Positions 1 through 6,668 are shown, counted from the stretch's first letter. The stretch: 10,192 nucleotides of DNA from Bacteroidales bacterium (GCA_900752535.1 CAADVV010000109.1:1-10192); one strand, 5' to 3'. The notes: generated by a model from the letters alone, not told the origin. Program-made: numbers and translations.

Positions 1-114
1 GTGAACTACGGCTCACCGTCACCTTTTGACGGCATAACCGCCGCCAACAATGCAGACCGCTCAGCCTCTTGCCGCTTTCATTATGTTGTAATAAGCCATT
101 TCGAGAGTATATAA
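1..114 (+). CDS. Possible 3' end of an upstream gene (partial, unidentified)
   Basis: Frame 1 is open from the window edge to a TAA at 112-114 and gives about 37 residues starting VNYGSPSPFDGI. The first 75 bases are richer in G+C than the AT-rich promoter DNA that follows, as expected where a coding region ends. No motif is recognisable and the stretch is short enough to be open by chance. The other two plus frames close early and the minus strand offers only very short ORFs. The -33 box of the next gene's promoter begins two bases after this stop. Confidence 0.25.
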   Translation: MNYGSPSPFDGITAANNADRSASCRFHYVVISHFESI

Positions 115-115
115 T

Positions 116-146
116 TTTGTAGTTCCATAAATTATCGCTATTTTTG
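116..146 (+). promoter_or_regulatory. Bacteroidetes-type promoter for the three-gene operon
   Basis: TTTG at 116-119 and TATTTTTG at 139-146 match the -33 TTTG and -7 TAnnTTTG boxes, with exactly 19 nt between them, inside the usual spacing. Transcription would start near 153, leaving a leader of about 30 nt before the ATG at 184. A second TAnnTTTG (TAATTTTG, 112-119) overlaps the -33 box but has no good partner upstream. Confidence 0.75.
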
Positions 147-183
147 CATCGTTTTAATACACTATTAAAATATAGCAAAAACA

Positions 184-1152
184 ATGCAAGATATTCAACT
201 CAACATAATCGGACAGAGGATTCAGCTCGTCAAGCGTTCCGCAGACGAGTTGAGTGGTCTTAATATGGGAGAGAAACTCTCGTATGACTTCTATGACGGC
301 ACATTCAGAGATGCCCGTCTATTGTTCGTAAAGCCAAAAGGTGCCAACCCTACGCCTCGCAAATGTGCAATCATTTCCGAACGGCTGACACAGTTGTTCG
401 GAATGCCTGTTGTCTTTATCCTTGCTCCGGCAATGACGTATGAGCGTCAACGTCTTATGGAGAAGGATGTCTATTTTGTGATGTCTGAAAAATATGCTAA
501 TCTTCCGATGTTGGTGGCTATGGAGAAGGTATCGTCAAGGAAGATTCCCTCTCAGCTTACACCTGTGGCACAATACCTGCTTCTGTATCATCTTCAGGTA
601 GAGAGCATCGCGGGCAAATCGACTAAAGCCATTGCATCACTGATGCCGTATTCATACGAAAGTGTATCTCTTGGTCTTACTTGCCTGTCAGATTTGGGAT
701 TATGCGTTAAGGCAGCACTGGATTCCAGAAGCAAAACTGTCAGTTTCAAGCACAGTGGAAAAGAATTATGGGAGGCGGCTGGAAAGTATGTTGTCAATCC
801 TGTTGACCGACGAATTTATTGTGATGCCTTGAACACTGAAAGGAAGTTTCCGGTCTGCGGTATTAACGCACTGGCTCATTATACCGCTCTTAACCCGGAT
901 GCGGAGCAATGGGTTATGATGACAGGCAAAGAGTTCAAAGAGATGGATACTGACGGCTCGGTGGTAAACCCCAATGAGTTCGACGGCAATATAATAATTG
1001 AGATATGGAAATATCCGCCGGTATGTCGCAAAGGCGATTCCGAAATATATGTGGATAGACTGTCGCTGGCGTTGTCGCTGAACCATGACGAGGATCCGAG
1101 AGTAGAGGAAGAAGTAGAACAACTGATTAAGCAAGTGAAATGGTCGGATTAG
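184..1152 (+). CDS. Winged-helix protein, putative AbiEi-like antitoxin/regulator
   Basis: A 322-residue protein and first gene of a three-gene operon. Seen: an N-terminal alpha/beta region (about 20-115); a central winged-helix-like segment (about 125-195) with helices around PVAQYLLLYHL and STKAIASLMPYSYESVSLGL, then a wing-like SRSKTVSFKHSGKELWEAA; a C-terminal domain containing CGINALAHYTAL (225-236); and an acidic tail. No signal peptide or membrane segment is evident. Family knowledge: AbiEi antitoxins pair a winged helix with a C-terminal domain carrying a similar G-x-x-ALxxY patch and are encoded just before the AbiEii nucleotidyltransferase. Here too the next gene is a nucleotidyltransferase, overlapping by 13 nt. 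Unlike classical AbiEi, the helix-turn-helix lies mid-protein. Inferred role: antitoxin and operon autoregulator; it could instead be an ordinary MarR-like regulator. The ATG at 184 sits about 30 nt after the predicted transcription start. Confidence 0.72.
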   Translation: MQDIQLNIIGQRIQLVKRSADELSGLNMGEKLSYDFYDGTFRDARLLFVKPKGANPTPRKCAIISERLTQLFGMPVVFILAPAMTYERQRLMEKDVYFVMSEKYANLPMLVAMEKVSSRKIPSQLTPVAQYLLLYHLQVESIAGKSTKAIASLMPYSYESVSLGLTCLSDLGLCVKAALDSRSKTVSFKHSGKELWEAAGKYVVNPVDRRIYCDALNTERKFPVCGINALAHYTALNPDAEQWVMMTGKEFKEMDTDGSVVNPNEFDGNIIIEIWKYPPVCRKGDSEIYVDRLSLALSLNHDEDPRVEEEVEQLIKQVKWSD

Positions 1153-1919
1153 ACAAATTCAAAGAGGCGTTTGCCGAATTTTCGGAAAACTATGTGATTA
1201 TAGGCGGCACCGCCTGCGACATAGCCATGACCGGCACGGTGGTCAGGCCCCGTGCCACTCACGACATCGACATGATTGTTGTCGTTGAGAACATGACTCC
1301 CGAATTTGGTCAAAGATTCTGGGATTTTATCAAAGAAGCCGGTTATCGTCCGGAACGACGCAAGTCAGAAGCCGGGGAGCCGACAAAATACGAACTGTAT
1401 CGTTTTGTCGAAGGCAAGCCTGATTATCCTGAGATGATAGAACTTCTTTCACGACATCCCGATGTGCTTGGGGAACCTCTTGGCTTGGTTATAGAACCGC
1501 TGCCGATAGACGGAGATATATCGAGCCTTAGTGCAATCATAATGGATGATGACTTCTATCATTTCACAATAGCCAACAGTGCGCTCACAGATGGAATCAG
1601 ACACGCATCTCCGATAGCCTTGATTGCGCTTAAAGCCAAAGCGTATCTGAACCTCCTTTCGGACAAAGCGCGGGGACTGCACGTGAATACACGCAATATC
1701 AAGAAACATCGCTCTGACGTAATGAAAAGCATGGTCATAGTGGAAGATGGCAATGTTTCTGCGCCTTCGTCCGTTGTGCAATGTGTAAGGGAGTTTGTTG
1801 CAGCGATCAGAAGCGATTATGATAATCTCGCTCCGGCGTTGGCTAAAGCTCTCGATGCAGAGCCTGTGCTTGTCGGGCAACTGCTCGAACAGTTGGAAGT
1901 TCTATTTGTGGAGGAATAA
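1140..1919 (+). CDS. Nucleotidyltransferase-fold protein, AbiEii-like putative toxin
   Basis: A 259-residue soluble protein. Seen: GG at 22-23 in YVIIGGTACD, then THDIDMIV with D43 and D45, the GG...DxD signature of the DNA polymerase beta-like (minimal) nucleotidyltransferase fold. A helix LIALKAKAYLNLL (161-173) is followed by KKHRSDV (188-194), which resembles the K-x-x-D region of AbiEii/AbiGii toxins. Family knowledge: type IV toxins of this fold use NTPs to modify targets such as tRNA and cause growth arrest or phage abortive infection. The start ATG lies inside the end of the preceding gene (13-nt overlap), and the stop overlaps the next gene as TAATG, so all three genes are probably translationally coupled. 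Toxicity and substrate are inferred. It could instead be a non-toxic nucleotidyltransferase domain protein. DxD and GG look intact, so activity is likely. Confidence 0.75.
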   Translation: MVGLDKFKEAFAEFSENYVIIGGTACDIAMTGTVVRPRATHDIDMIVVVENMTPEFGQRFWDFIKEAGYRPERRKSEAGEPTKYELYRFVEGKPDYPEMIELLSRHPDVLGEPLGLVIEPLPIDGDISSLSAIIMDDDFYHFTIANSALTDGIRHASPIALIALKAKAYLNLLSDKARGLHVNTRNIKKHRSDVMKSMVIVEDGNVSAPSSVVQCVREFVAAIRSDYDNLAPALAKALDAEPVLVGQLLEQLEVLFVEE

Positions 1920-2680
1920 TGAAGATACAATACGCATCAGACCTGCATCTTGAATTTGCCGAGAATGCAAGTTATCTCAAACATAATCCGCTCAAAGTAG
2001 TGGGTGATATTCTTATCCTTGCCGGGGATATAGGGTATTTAGGAGATCAGAACTACAGCCAACATCCTTTTTGGGACTGGGCATCCGAGAATTACAGACA
2101 GGTCATAGTTGCGATGGGCAACCATGAGTTCTACAAATATTTTGATATTACGACACTGGACAATGGATACATACATCAAATACGCCATAATGTCGCAGCG
2201 TACTATAACAGTGTCATTTCCATAGAAGACACCGACATCATAGTATCGACTCTCTGGTCGGAAATTTCCCGGGAAGAAGCTGCTTTCACAGAGCGGGTAG
2301 TCTCCGATTTCCGACGCATAATGTATGGCGAGGATTTATTGACATTCGCGGATTTCAACAGAGAACACAGGAAGTGTCTTGATTTTGTAAGATCAGCAGT
2401 AGCCGCCAGCAATGCTAAACATAAGATTGTGGTGAGCCACCATGTCCCCTCATTCAGAATGCAGTGCCCGAAATTCAAGGACAGTAAAGCTAATGGAGCA
2501 TTTATCGTTGAGCTGGAGGACTTTATAAAAGAAAGCGATATAGAATATTGGATTTATGGGCATTCCCATTATAATGTGGATGTTAGGATTGGGAACACTC
2601 TTTGTGTTTCCAATCAGCTCGGTTATGTTTTCAACAATGAGCATACGACCTTCCGAAACGACGCCTTCATCGAAGTGTAA
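1919..2680 (+). CDS. Calcineurin-like metallophosphoesterase
   Basis: A 253-residue protein with all the metal-binding motifs of the calcineurin-like phosphoesterase superfamily: SDLHLEF (D8, H10), AGDIG (D37), GNHE (N68, H69), SHH (H174, H175) and GHSH (H215, H217). These bind a di-metal centre that hydrolyses phosphomono- or diester bonds. Length and motif order are normal for a stand-alone cytoplasmic enzyme, and no signal peptide is seen. The start ATG shares its A with the TAA of the preceding nucleotidyltransferase gene (TAATG), which indicates translational coupling. Substrate is unknown. Given the neighbour, it may act on the same nucleotide or nucleic-acid product, either reversing or extending the nucleotidyltransferase reaction; that is inference. 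Enzyme class is very secure, biological role is not. Confidence 0.93.
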   Translation: MKIQYASDLHLEFAENASYLKHNPLKVVGDILILAGDIGYLGDQNYSQHPFWDWASENYRQVIVAMGNHEFYKYFDITTLDNGYIHQIRHNVAAYYNSVISIEDTDIIVSTLWSEISREEAAFTERVVSDFRRIMYGEDLLTFADFNREHRKCLDFVRSAVAASNAKHKIVVSHHVPSFRMQCPKFKDSKANGAFIVELEDFIKESDIEYWIYGHSHYNVDVRIGNTLCVSNQLGYVFNNEHTTFRNDAFIEV

Positions 2681-2716
2681 ATAGATTACAGTTTAAGGAA
2701 CAATAAGCGTGACGGC

Positions 2717-2748
2717 TCCAAATCGTGTGTTTATACACCACATTTGGA
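2717..2748. repeat. Weak inverted repeat after the operon
   Basis: TCCAAAT at 2717-2723 and ATTTGGA at 2742-2748 can pair, with a further short GTGT/ACAC pairing inside. It lies 36 nt after the phosphoesterase stop. No T-run follows, so it is not a standard intrinsic terminator. Confidence 0.35.
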
Positions 2749-2760
2749 ACCATTAGGGCG

Positions 2761-2788
2761 AATCAACTGTATTTACAGTTGATTTTAC
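2761..2788 (+). terminator. Perfect 11-bp inverted repeat, possible operon terminator
   Basis: AATCAACTGTA (2761-2771) and TACAGTTGATT (2774-2784) are perfect reverse complements separated by TT, so the hairpin would carry a four-base loop after the closing pair opens. It is followed by TTAC and lies 80 nt after the last operon stop. The stem is AT-rich and the T-tract short, so it may be a weak terminator or a protein-binding palindrome. Its right arm is also the first unit of the tandem-repeat array. Confidence 0.4.
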
Positions 2789-3024
2789 CGCTGAATTTAC
2801 AGTTGAATCCTCTTTTTACCCTCATTTCTACCCTCATTTCTACCCTCATTGTTACCTTCATCTGGGCCCAAGACACTTTTTTAGCGACATTTTTAGCGAC
2901 ATTTTTAACGACATTTTACCGACACCTTTACCGACATTTTTACCGACATCAACTTTCGCTTTTCTCAGCTTGTCTTATGTAGGATGCTTTAGCACCATTT
3001 TTAGCACCGTTTTAGCACCATTTT
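2774..3024. repeat. Compound degenerate 12-bp tandem-repeat array
   Basis: About 17 units follow the pattern TASCNNCATTTT in four blocks: TACAGTTGATTT-like (three units, 2774-2809); TACCCTCATTTC-like (four units, 2817-2864); TAGCGACATTTT then TACCGACATTTT (six units, 2882-2952); and TAGCACCATTTT (three units, 2990-3024). Most are 12 bp; units at 2906-2916 and 3002-3012 are 11 bp. Each block has its own variant, so the blocks expanded separately from a common ancestor. Twelve bases is four codons, and minus-strand reading gives short NVGKNVGKGVGK and NEGRNEGRNEGK runs. The open plus frame here (2725-2982) is only a by-product of the repeats. No intact gene spans the array. Confidence 0.8.
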
Positions 3025-3082
3025 TAATCCAAAGGGCATAGACTGGAAATCTGATCTCTCAATTAGGGGCAGACACATACTT

Positions 3083-3113
3083 ATAGTCCCGACTCGTGAT
3101 GAATCGGGACTAT
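3083..3113. terminator. Strong hairpin beyond the DUF1016 gene
   Basis: ATAGTCCCGA (3083-3092) and TCGGGACTAT (3104-3113) pair perfectly over 10 bp around an 11-nt loop that can add two more pairs. It lies 34 nt beyond the stop of the minus-strand DUF1016 gene and separates it from the repeat array. No clear T-run follows on either strand, so it may be a termination or RNA-processing structure, or a binding site. Confidence 0.45.
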
Positions 3114-3146
3114 CAAATTCTAAAATGTAGGTTGGAGTTGAAAATA

Positions 3147-4292
3147 TCACTCCTCGTCATTCTCCGATAATTGCTCCAACGTTGATTCTATCTGCTCGAT
3201 AGAGGGCAGAGAACTCTTTATCTCTTTGGGAATAAGTTTGGACAGCTCATACTGAGATATTCCAAGAGGAAGATTGTATGCCTCCAATGAATACTGAGCC
3301 TCGATATTGTCTTTGTCCTTGCAAATCAACAATCCGATGGTTGGATTGTCGTATTCAGTCTTCAGCTGATGATTGACTGCCGTAACATACAGACCCAACT
3401 GTCCAAGATGGGATGCCTCGAATGAGCCAGTCTTCAATTCCACGCAGCAATACGCGTGTATGCGGGTGTTGTAAAACAGAAGGTCGATGAAGATTTCTTT
3501 TTCGCCTACTTGCAGTCGATACTGTCGCCCCATATAGGCGAATCCGGTGCCTAACTCCACAAGGAATTTCGTCACGTTGGCGACAAGAGCGTCTTCAAGT
3601 TCCCGCTCGTTATAGTCCTCCGTCATCGCCAGAAAGTTGAATACGTATGGGTCTTTGGTGGTTTGCTGGGCAAGATCGCTTTGAGGTGCCGGAAGCGTTT
3701 TGCTGAAATTAGTGAGGGCTTTTGCCTGACGCTCATACAGGTCCGTTCCGAGGAAATTCAGCAACACATCGCGGCCCCAGCTATTCTCTATAACCTTACG
3801 GACAAAGAAAAGAGCCTTTTTCGCATCACCTTTACACTTATCAATTATCCTTCGTTGATGGTCCCAGGGGATAGAGCAGACCTCATTGTATAATCTTTCC
3901 GCAAGCTGCGGAAGATTTGCTATGTCTGAATCGTCTACACCCTGTAGAAGATTTGTCTGGCTGAAATCTTCCGCACTCTGCGGAAGATTTACAATTAATT
4001 GATTATACAGCTGGTAGAAGCGATACATATACCGTATGTTACCATCTGAAAAGCCTTTCTCTCCGGGCATTTCAGACCTCATATCATGGCTCAATGTCTC
4101 ATAAAATTTGGAGCCGTATGTGTTGGCATACTGTTTGTCTTCTATGTCGCGCCCCACGCTCCAATAGTATTCCAATAATGTGCGGTTGGCATCTACGGAT
4201 GCTTTAAGACGGGCGGAAAGGTACCGTTGCTTAAGTTCCTTAACCCAGCTACGGTACTCTTTATTCTGAGAGAGTGTTATATTCTTTGTCAT
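3147..4292 (-). CDS. YhcG/DUF1016-family PD-(D/E)XK nuclease
   Basis: A 381-residue protein of normal length for the YhcG family. Seen: the N-terminal DUF1016 domain (about 10-170), with ANRTLLEYYWSVGRDI and GFSDGNIRYMYRFY, then IPWDHQRRIIDK and KALFFVRKVIENSWGRDVL. The C-terminal nuclease domain (about 215-360) has FIDLLFYN (D270), CVELKTG (E285-x-K287) and HLGQLGLY (Q298), the expected PD-(D/E)XK active site. Family knowledge: these nucleases are common next to integrases and restriction or defence genes; the exact role is unsettled. The gene starts 47 nt after the integrase stop and is probably co-transcribed. A TAAATTTG box at 4304-4297 lies only 4 nt before the ATG and lacks a good -33 partner. 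Oddity: residues 101-137 hold an NLPQSAEDF / NLPQLAERL duplication whose DNA is palindromic. Nuclease class is secure. Confidence 0.9.
   Translation of the reverse strand: MTKNITLSQNKEYRSWVKELKQRYLSARLKASVDANRTLLEYYWSVGRDIEDKQYANTYGSKFYETLSHDMRSEMPGEKGFSDGNIRYMYRFYQLYNQLIVNLPQSAEDFSQTNLLQGVDDSDIANLPQLAERLYNEVCSIPWDHQRRIIDKCKGDAKKALFFVRKVIENSWGRDVLLNFLGTDLYERQAKALTNFSKTLPAPQSDLAQQTTKDPYVFNFLAMTEDYNERELEDALVANVTKFLVELGTGFAYMGRQYRLQVGEKEIFIDLLFYNTRIHAYCCVELKTGSFEASHLGQLGLYVTAVNHQLKTEYDNPTIGLLICKDKDNIEAQYSLEAYNLPLGISQYELSKLIPKEIKSSLPSIEQIESTLEQLSENDEE
3896..3990. repeat. Two related palindromes inside the DUF1016 gene
   Basis: AAATCTTCCGCA (3964-3975) and TGCGGAAGATTT (3979-3990) form a perfect 12-bp inverted repeat around CTC. 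A second copy, TTCCGCA (3897-3903) with TGCGGAA (3907-3913), has a 7-bp stem around AGC, and the right arms share TGCGGAAGATTT (3907-3918 and 3979-3990). The copies encode the NLPQ(S/L)AE motifs of the protein and keep its frame. Confidence 0.8.
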
Positions 4293-4339
4293 GACACAAA
4301 TTTACGCATTATTCTTCGATTACGAGTAATTTTCAATAC

Positions 4340-5692
4340 TTAGTCGAGGAGGTCAACAAGCTCCTTCTTCATATCCTCGTCGATGTCGCGGTAGCGGGCG
4401 AATGCTTTACTGCCTTCCTTGTGGCCGCTGAGGGAGCCAACGAGGTTTGGGTCTTTGACCTTCTTGTAGAGGTTGCCGATAAAGGTGCGTCGGGCGAGGT
4501 GGCTGCTTGCGATCTCATTGAGGGGGCGTTTCTCTTCCGCACCGGTCGTCGGGTTGAGAACAGTCACCATGCGGTTAACTTCACATACAGTGAAGAATTT
4601 CTTGATAGCCACGTTGTATTTCTGCGAACTGATGAATGGGAACAGCTTCCCTTTCAAATCATCTCGCCCAGCGTATTTCTCTACCAGAGCCTTTGCCCGT
4701 GCGTTGAGAGGGACTCGAACAACCTGAGGACGCTCTCCTTTGGTCTTTTGCGGCATATATTCTATGGCACCGTTGATGATGCTTGCCGGGGTCATAGCCA
4801 TAAGATCTGACACACGACAACCAATCAAGCACTGAAAGATGAAGATGTCGCGCTGAGCCTCCAGTGATGGATTTGCCGAAAGGTCATAGTCGGCAATCTT
4901 GTCGCGCTCTTCAAGAGAGATGTAGTAGGGAGTGCCGTACACCTCTGTTGTCGTTCCGTTATATTTGGCAAAGGGATCGTTGGTTGTCAGTTCCTGGTCT
5001 CTGCACCAGCGATAGAAAGCTCTCATCAATCCGAAGAGACCGACGATGGTATTATCCCCCTTGGGGTGTGGCTTAGGCTTTTTGCGCTGGGAGTGAGTAT
5101 CCGCCGGAACAGCCTCGTAAATCTTAGGATATTTCTTGTAGAACTTGTGCTCGTTGCGGAGGAACTTCTCGAAGTCGTTCACATCATCGACGGTGAAATC
5201 ATCGAGCTTGATTTTATACCGGCGGTTGCCGTTTGCACGGACATAGAGTTCATATCGCATCAGCGCACGTTTGAGAACGCGCAGATGTTTGATTCGCCAT
5301 TCAGAGATATTCTTCTTTGTGATGTAGTCCTCGAAAATGTCGAAGAAGGTGACTTCAGGCGCAACAGGTGCATCCTCTACAGGGGGATTGAGGAATAATT
5401 CAAGCTGATTTAGGACGAAGTCTTTATTGAGCTTTTCCTGAGGTGTGTCTTCACACAGGCGTATGAGAAACTTTTCCATCGACTCAAGCTTGTCCTCAAG
5501 TTCGCGGAGTTGTTTCTTTTCGGCAGGGTCGCGAGGCATTATGAATTTGCCGTCGTTGAATCTTTTTCGGTCAACGTAGAGACCACTTTTGATTCGTATG
5601 ATACACCCACGTGAGACTGATATTCTCAGGTGGATTTCGACTATTCCTGTCGGAGTAGATTTAGTCGATAAAGTGCGTTTTACAGTCGCCAT
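4340..5692 (-). CDS. Tyrosine recombinase / integrase
   Basis: A 450-residue site-specific recombinase of the Bacteroidetes phage-SAM-like type. Seen: an N-terminal arm-binding-like region (about 1-100), a SAM-like core-binding domain (about 113-235, TFFDIFEDYITKKNISEWRIKHL to RAFYRWCRDQEL) and a complete catalytic domain (about 255-445). Catalytic residues appear intact: R293 (IGCRVSDL), K316 or K318 (QKTKGE), H398 and R401 (SHLARRTF), H424 (LSGHKEG) and the nucleophile Y434 (FARYRD). It would integrate and excise the element through a Holliday-junction pathway. The gene points away from a tRNA 3'-end fragment about 250 bp upstream, the expected att site. Its promoter lies at 5736-5766 and the DUF1016 gene follows 47 nt downstream. 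The ATG at 5692 suits the promoter distance. No frameshift or truncation is seen. Confidence 0.95.
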   Translation of the reverse strand: MATVKRTLSTKSTPTGIVEIHLRISVSRGCIIRIKSGLYVDRKRFNDGKFIMPRDPAEKKQLRELEDKLESMEKFLIRLCEDTPQEKLNKDFVLNQLELFLNPPVEDAPVAPEVTFFDIFEDYITKKNISEWRIKHLRVLKRALMRYELYVRANGNRRYKIKLDDFTVDDVNDFEKFLRNEHKFYKKYPKIYEAVPADTHSQRKKPKPHPKGDNTIVGLFGLMRAFYRWCRDQELTTNDPFAKYNGTTTEVYGTPYYISLEERDKIADYDLSANPSLEAQRDIFIFQCLIGCRVSDLMAMTPASIINGAIEYMPQKTKGERPQVVRVPLNARAKALVEKYAGRDDLKGKLFPFISSQKYNVAIKKFFTVCEVNRMVTVLNPTTGAEEKRPLNEIASSHLARRTFIGNLYKKVKDPNLVGSLSGHKEGSKAFARYRDIDEDMKKELVDLLD

Positions 5693-5735
5693 CAGAGAGA
5701 TTTATTTAAATTCAACTTAGTTTATTTGGTTGATG

Positions 5736-5766
5736 CAAAGGTAATAATACCCTCTCATATACACAA
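5736..5766 (-). promoter_or_regulatory. Promoter of the integrase gene
   Basis: On the minus strand TACCTTTG (5743-5736) matches TAnnTTTG. A TTG at 5766-5764 lies 20 nt upstream as the -33 element. Transcription would start near 5729, about 37 nt before the ATG at 5692. The 11-bp-spaced repeats at 5772-5792 lie immediately upstream, so bound integrase could affect this promoter. Confidence 0.6.
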
Positions 5767-5771
5767 CAATT

Positions 5772-5792
5772 TTTGTCAACCATTTGTCAACC
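5772..5792. repeat. Direct repeat TTTGTCAACC, possible integrase arm sites
   Basis: TTTGTCAACC occurs at 5772-5781 and again at 5783-5792, an 11-bp period that places both copies on the same face of the helix. They lie between the integrase promoter and the tRNA-end fragment. Tyrosine integrases of this type bind short repeated arm sites flanking the core; that these are such sites is inference. Confidence 0.5.
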
Positions 5793-5940
5793 GACCCTGA
5801 ATTTTAACAAACCGAGTTCGAGTCTGAATGAAATTTGAACTGATACAATTTAGTTTAATTCGATTGAAATACAGTATTTTACGTAAATATTGACATTCAC
5901 TTAAAAATGAGCACTATTCATTTCGATTCATAGTTAATGC

Positions 5941-5957
5941 TCCTGTTCTGGGCACCA
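5941..5957 (+). other. Attachment-site core: displaced tRNA 3' end (probably tRNA-Leu)
   Basis: These 17 bases read as the 3' strand of a T-stem (CCTGT), an acceptor 3' strand (TCTGGGC), the discriminator A and CCA, that is, a tRNA 3' end. The bases upstream do not continue into a T-loop, so no complete tRNA is present. This is what remains at the far junction when an element integrates into the 3' end of a tRNA gene. The A discriminator and my recollection of Bacteroidetes tRNA-Leu ends (GTTCGAGTC then this sequence) suggest Leu; the amino acid is less certain than the site type. The integrase lies about 250 bp to the left, and an intrinsic terminator follows directly. Confidence 0.72.
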
Positions 5958-5961
5958 CAAC

Positions 5962-6000
5962 CCCTTGATAATCGACTGATTTTCAAGGGTTTTCTTATTT
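5962..6000 (+). terminator. Intrinsic terminator behind the tRNA end
   Basis: CCCTTGA (5962-5968) pairs with TCAAGGG (5983-5989). After a T-T mismatch, AATC (5970-5973) pairs with GATT (5978-5981) around a GACT loop. TTTTCTTATTT follows. This is a good rho-independent terminator for a tRNA gene ending at 5957, and supports the view that DNA right of 5957 normally follows an intact tRNA. Confidence 0.75.
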
Positions 6001-6002
6001 CT

Positions 6003-6040
6003 AAGGTGTACTAAAGGTGTACTCAATGCGAAAGTGTACT
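6003..6040. repeat. Three direct repeats of (A)AGGTGTACT
   Basis: AAGGTGTACT occurs at 6003-6012 and 6014-6023 (11-bp period), with the near copy AAAGTGTACT at 6031-6040. They sit immediately beyond the tRNA terminator and mirror the 11-bp-period pair on the other side of the core. They are plausible arm sites for a recombinase, possibly a different one because the sequence differs. Confidence 0.55.
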
Positions 6041-6438
6041 GCAAAAGTAAGCCACGAAAAGAAAGAATCAACGAAAATTTTTCATATGATGTTTTATCGG
6101 TCGGAATAACTTTCGTATCGAGATATGGCAACGTCCTTAGACCGATGCCTAACCATACGCCAATCGAAAACTCGGTAAGAAAATAGTGTGATGTCATATC
6201 AGATTTGAATTTTATGCGGCAACCGTATAGACTAATGGCAAGCAACAAATATTGATGTCGTTATTATATCATCCCAACATCATCGAATCTCATCTTTGAA
6301 ATCCGGTACCGGCTACCAGTTCTGGTGTGTCTAGTAGAATCACAAATTTATAGTATGACTTTTCGGATAACGAAATTTGGTTTATCTTTCCTGAATTTCA
6401 TATCAGATTGTCGAAGCGAATATAGCCTTTACAATCGG
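6041..6438. other. Gene-free AT-rich stretch
   Basis: I see no supportable gene here. A 104-residue minus-strand frame (6248-5934) runs antisense through the tRNA end and terminator, as shown by its WCPEQE tail from the tRNA complement, and is judged spurious. The only structure noticed is a 7-bp inverted repeat, ATCGGTC (6096-6102) with GACCGAT (6140-6146). It may be leftover DNA from past integration events at the tRNA. Confidence 0.5.
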
Positions 6439-6612
6439 ATACCTATTCTCAACTTTGGGTATGCTGCCGAGTCGGTTAATTGCTAAACTGAATTGCCGTA
6501 TGCCGCAGCCGAATAAGAGAGCCATACCATTGACCAACCAGACTTGGAGTAAACCCAGCAAGCATAATCGCCTTCTTGCCATATAAAACCATGCTCGCAG
6601 TAGGCTTGGACT

Positions 6613-6668
6613 CGGCAACGGAAGTTGTCGCAAATGCCCGCAGGGGGAAGTAGGCTCCCCATGCTGGG
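6613..6668. repeat. Hairpin motif copy A
   Basis: CGGCAAC at 6613-6619, then 23 nt, then GGGGG at 6643-6647. The hairpin GGGGA (6644-6648) / TCCCC (6656-6660) has loop AGTAGGC, and ATGCTGGG follows at 6661-6668. It shares order and spacing with copy B 187 bp further right. Confidence 0.65.

Noticed and set aside
2725..2982. 85-residue plus-strand frame rich in TFLATFLATFL and FYRHLYRHFYRH
   Set aside because: It is made by the 12-bp repeats and an unlikely GTG start; no domain and no promoter support it.
2774..3024. CRISPR array
   Set aside because: Units are contiguous 11-12 bp repeats without spacers and no cas gene is present.
4297..4304. TAAATTTG box directly ahead of the DUF1016 start
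   Set aside because: It lies only 4 nt from the ATG and has no -33 partner at the right spacing; co-transcription with the integrase is more likely.
5816..5824. GTTCGAGTC, a T-loop-like match near the att site
   Set aside because: It is not followed by a T-stem and acceptor strand, so it is a chance match rather than part of a tRNA.
5934..6248. 104-residue minus-strand frame ahead of the integrase
   Set aside because: It is antisense to the tRNA 3' end and its terminator (tail WCPEQEH), and its remaining residues match no family.
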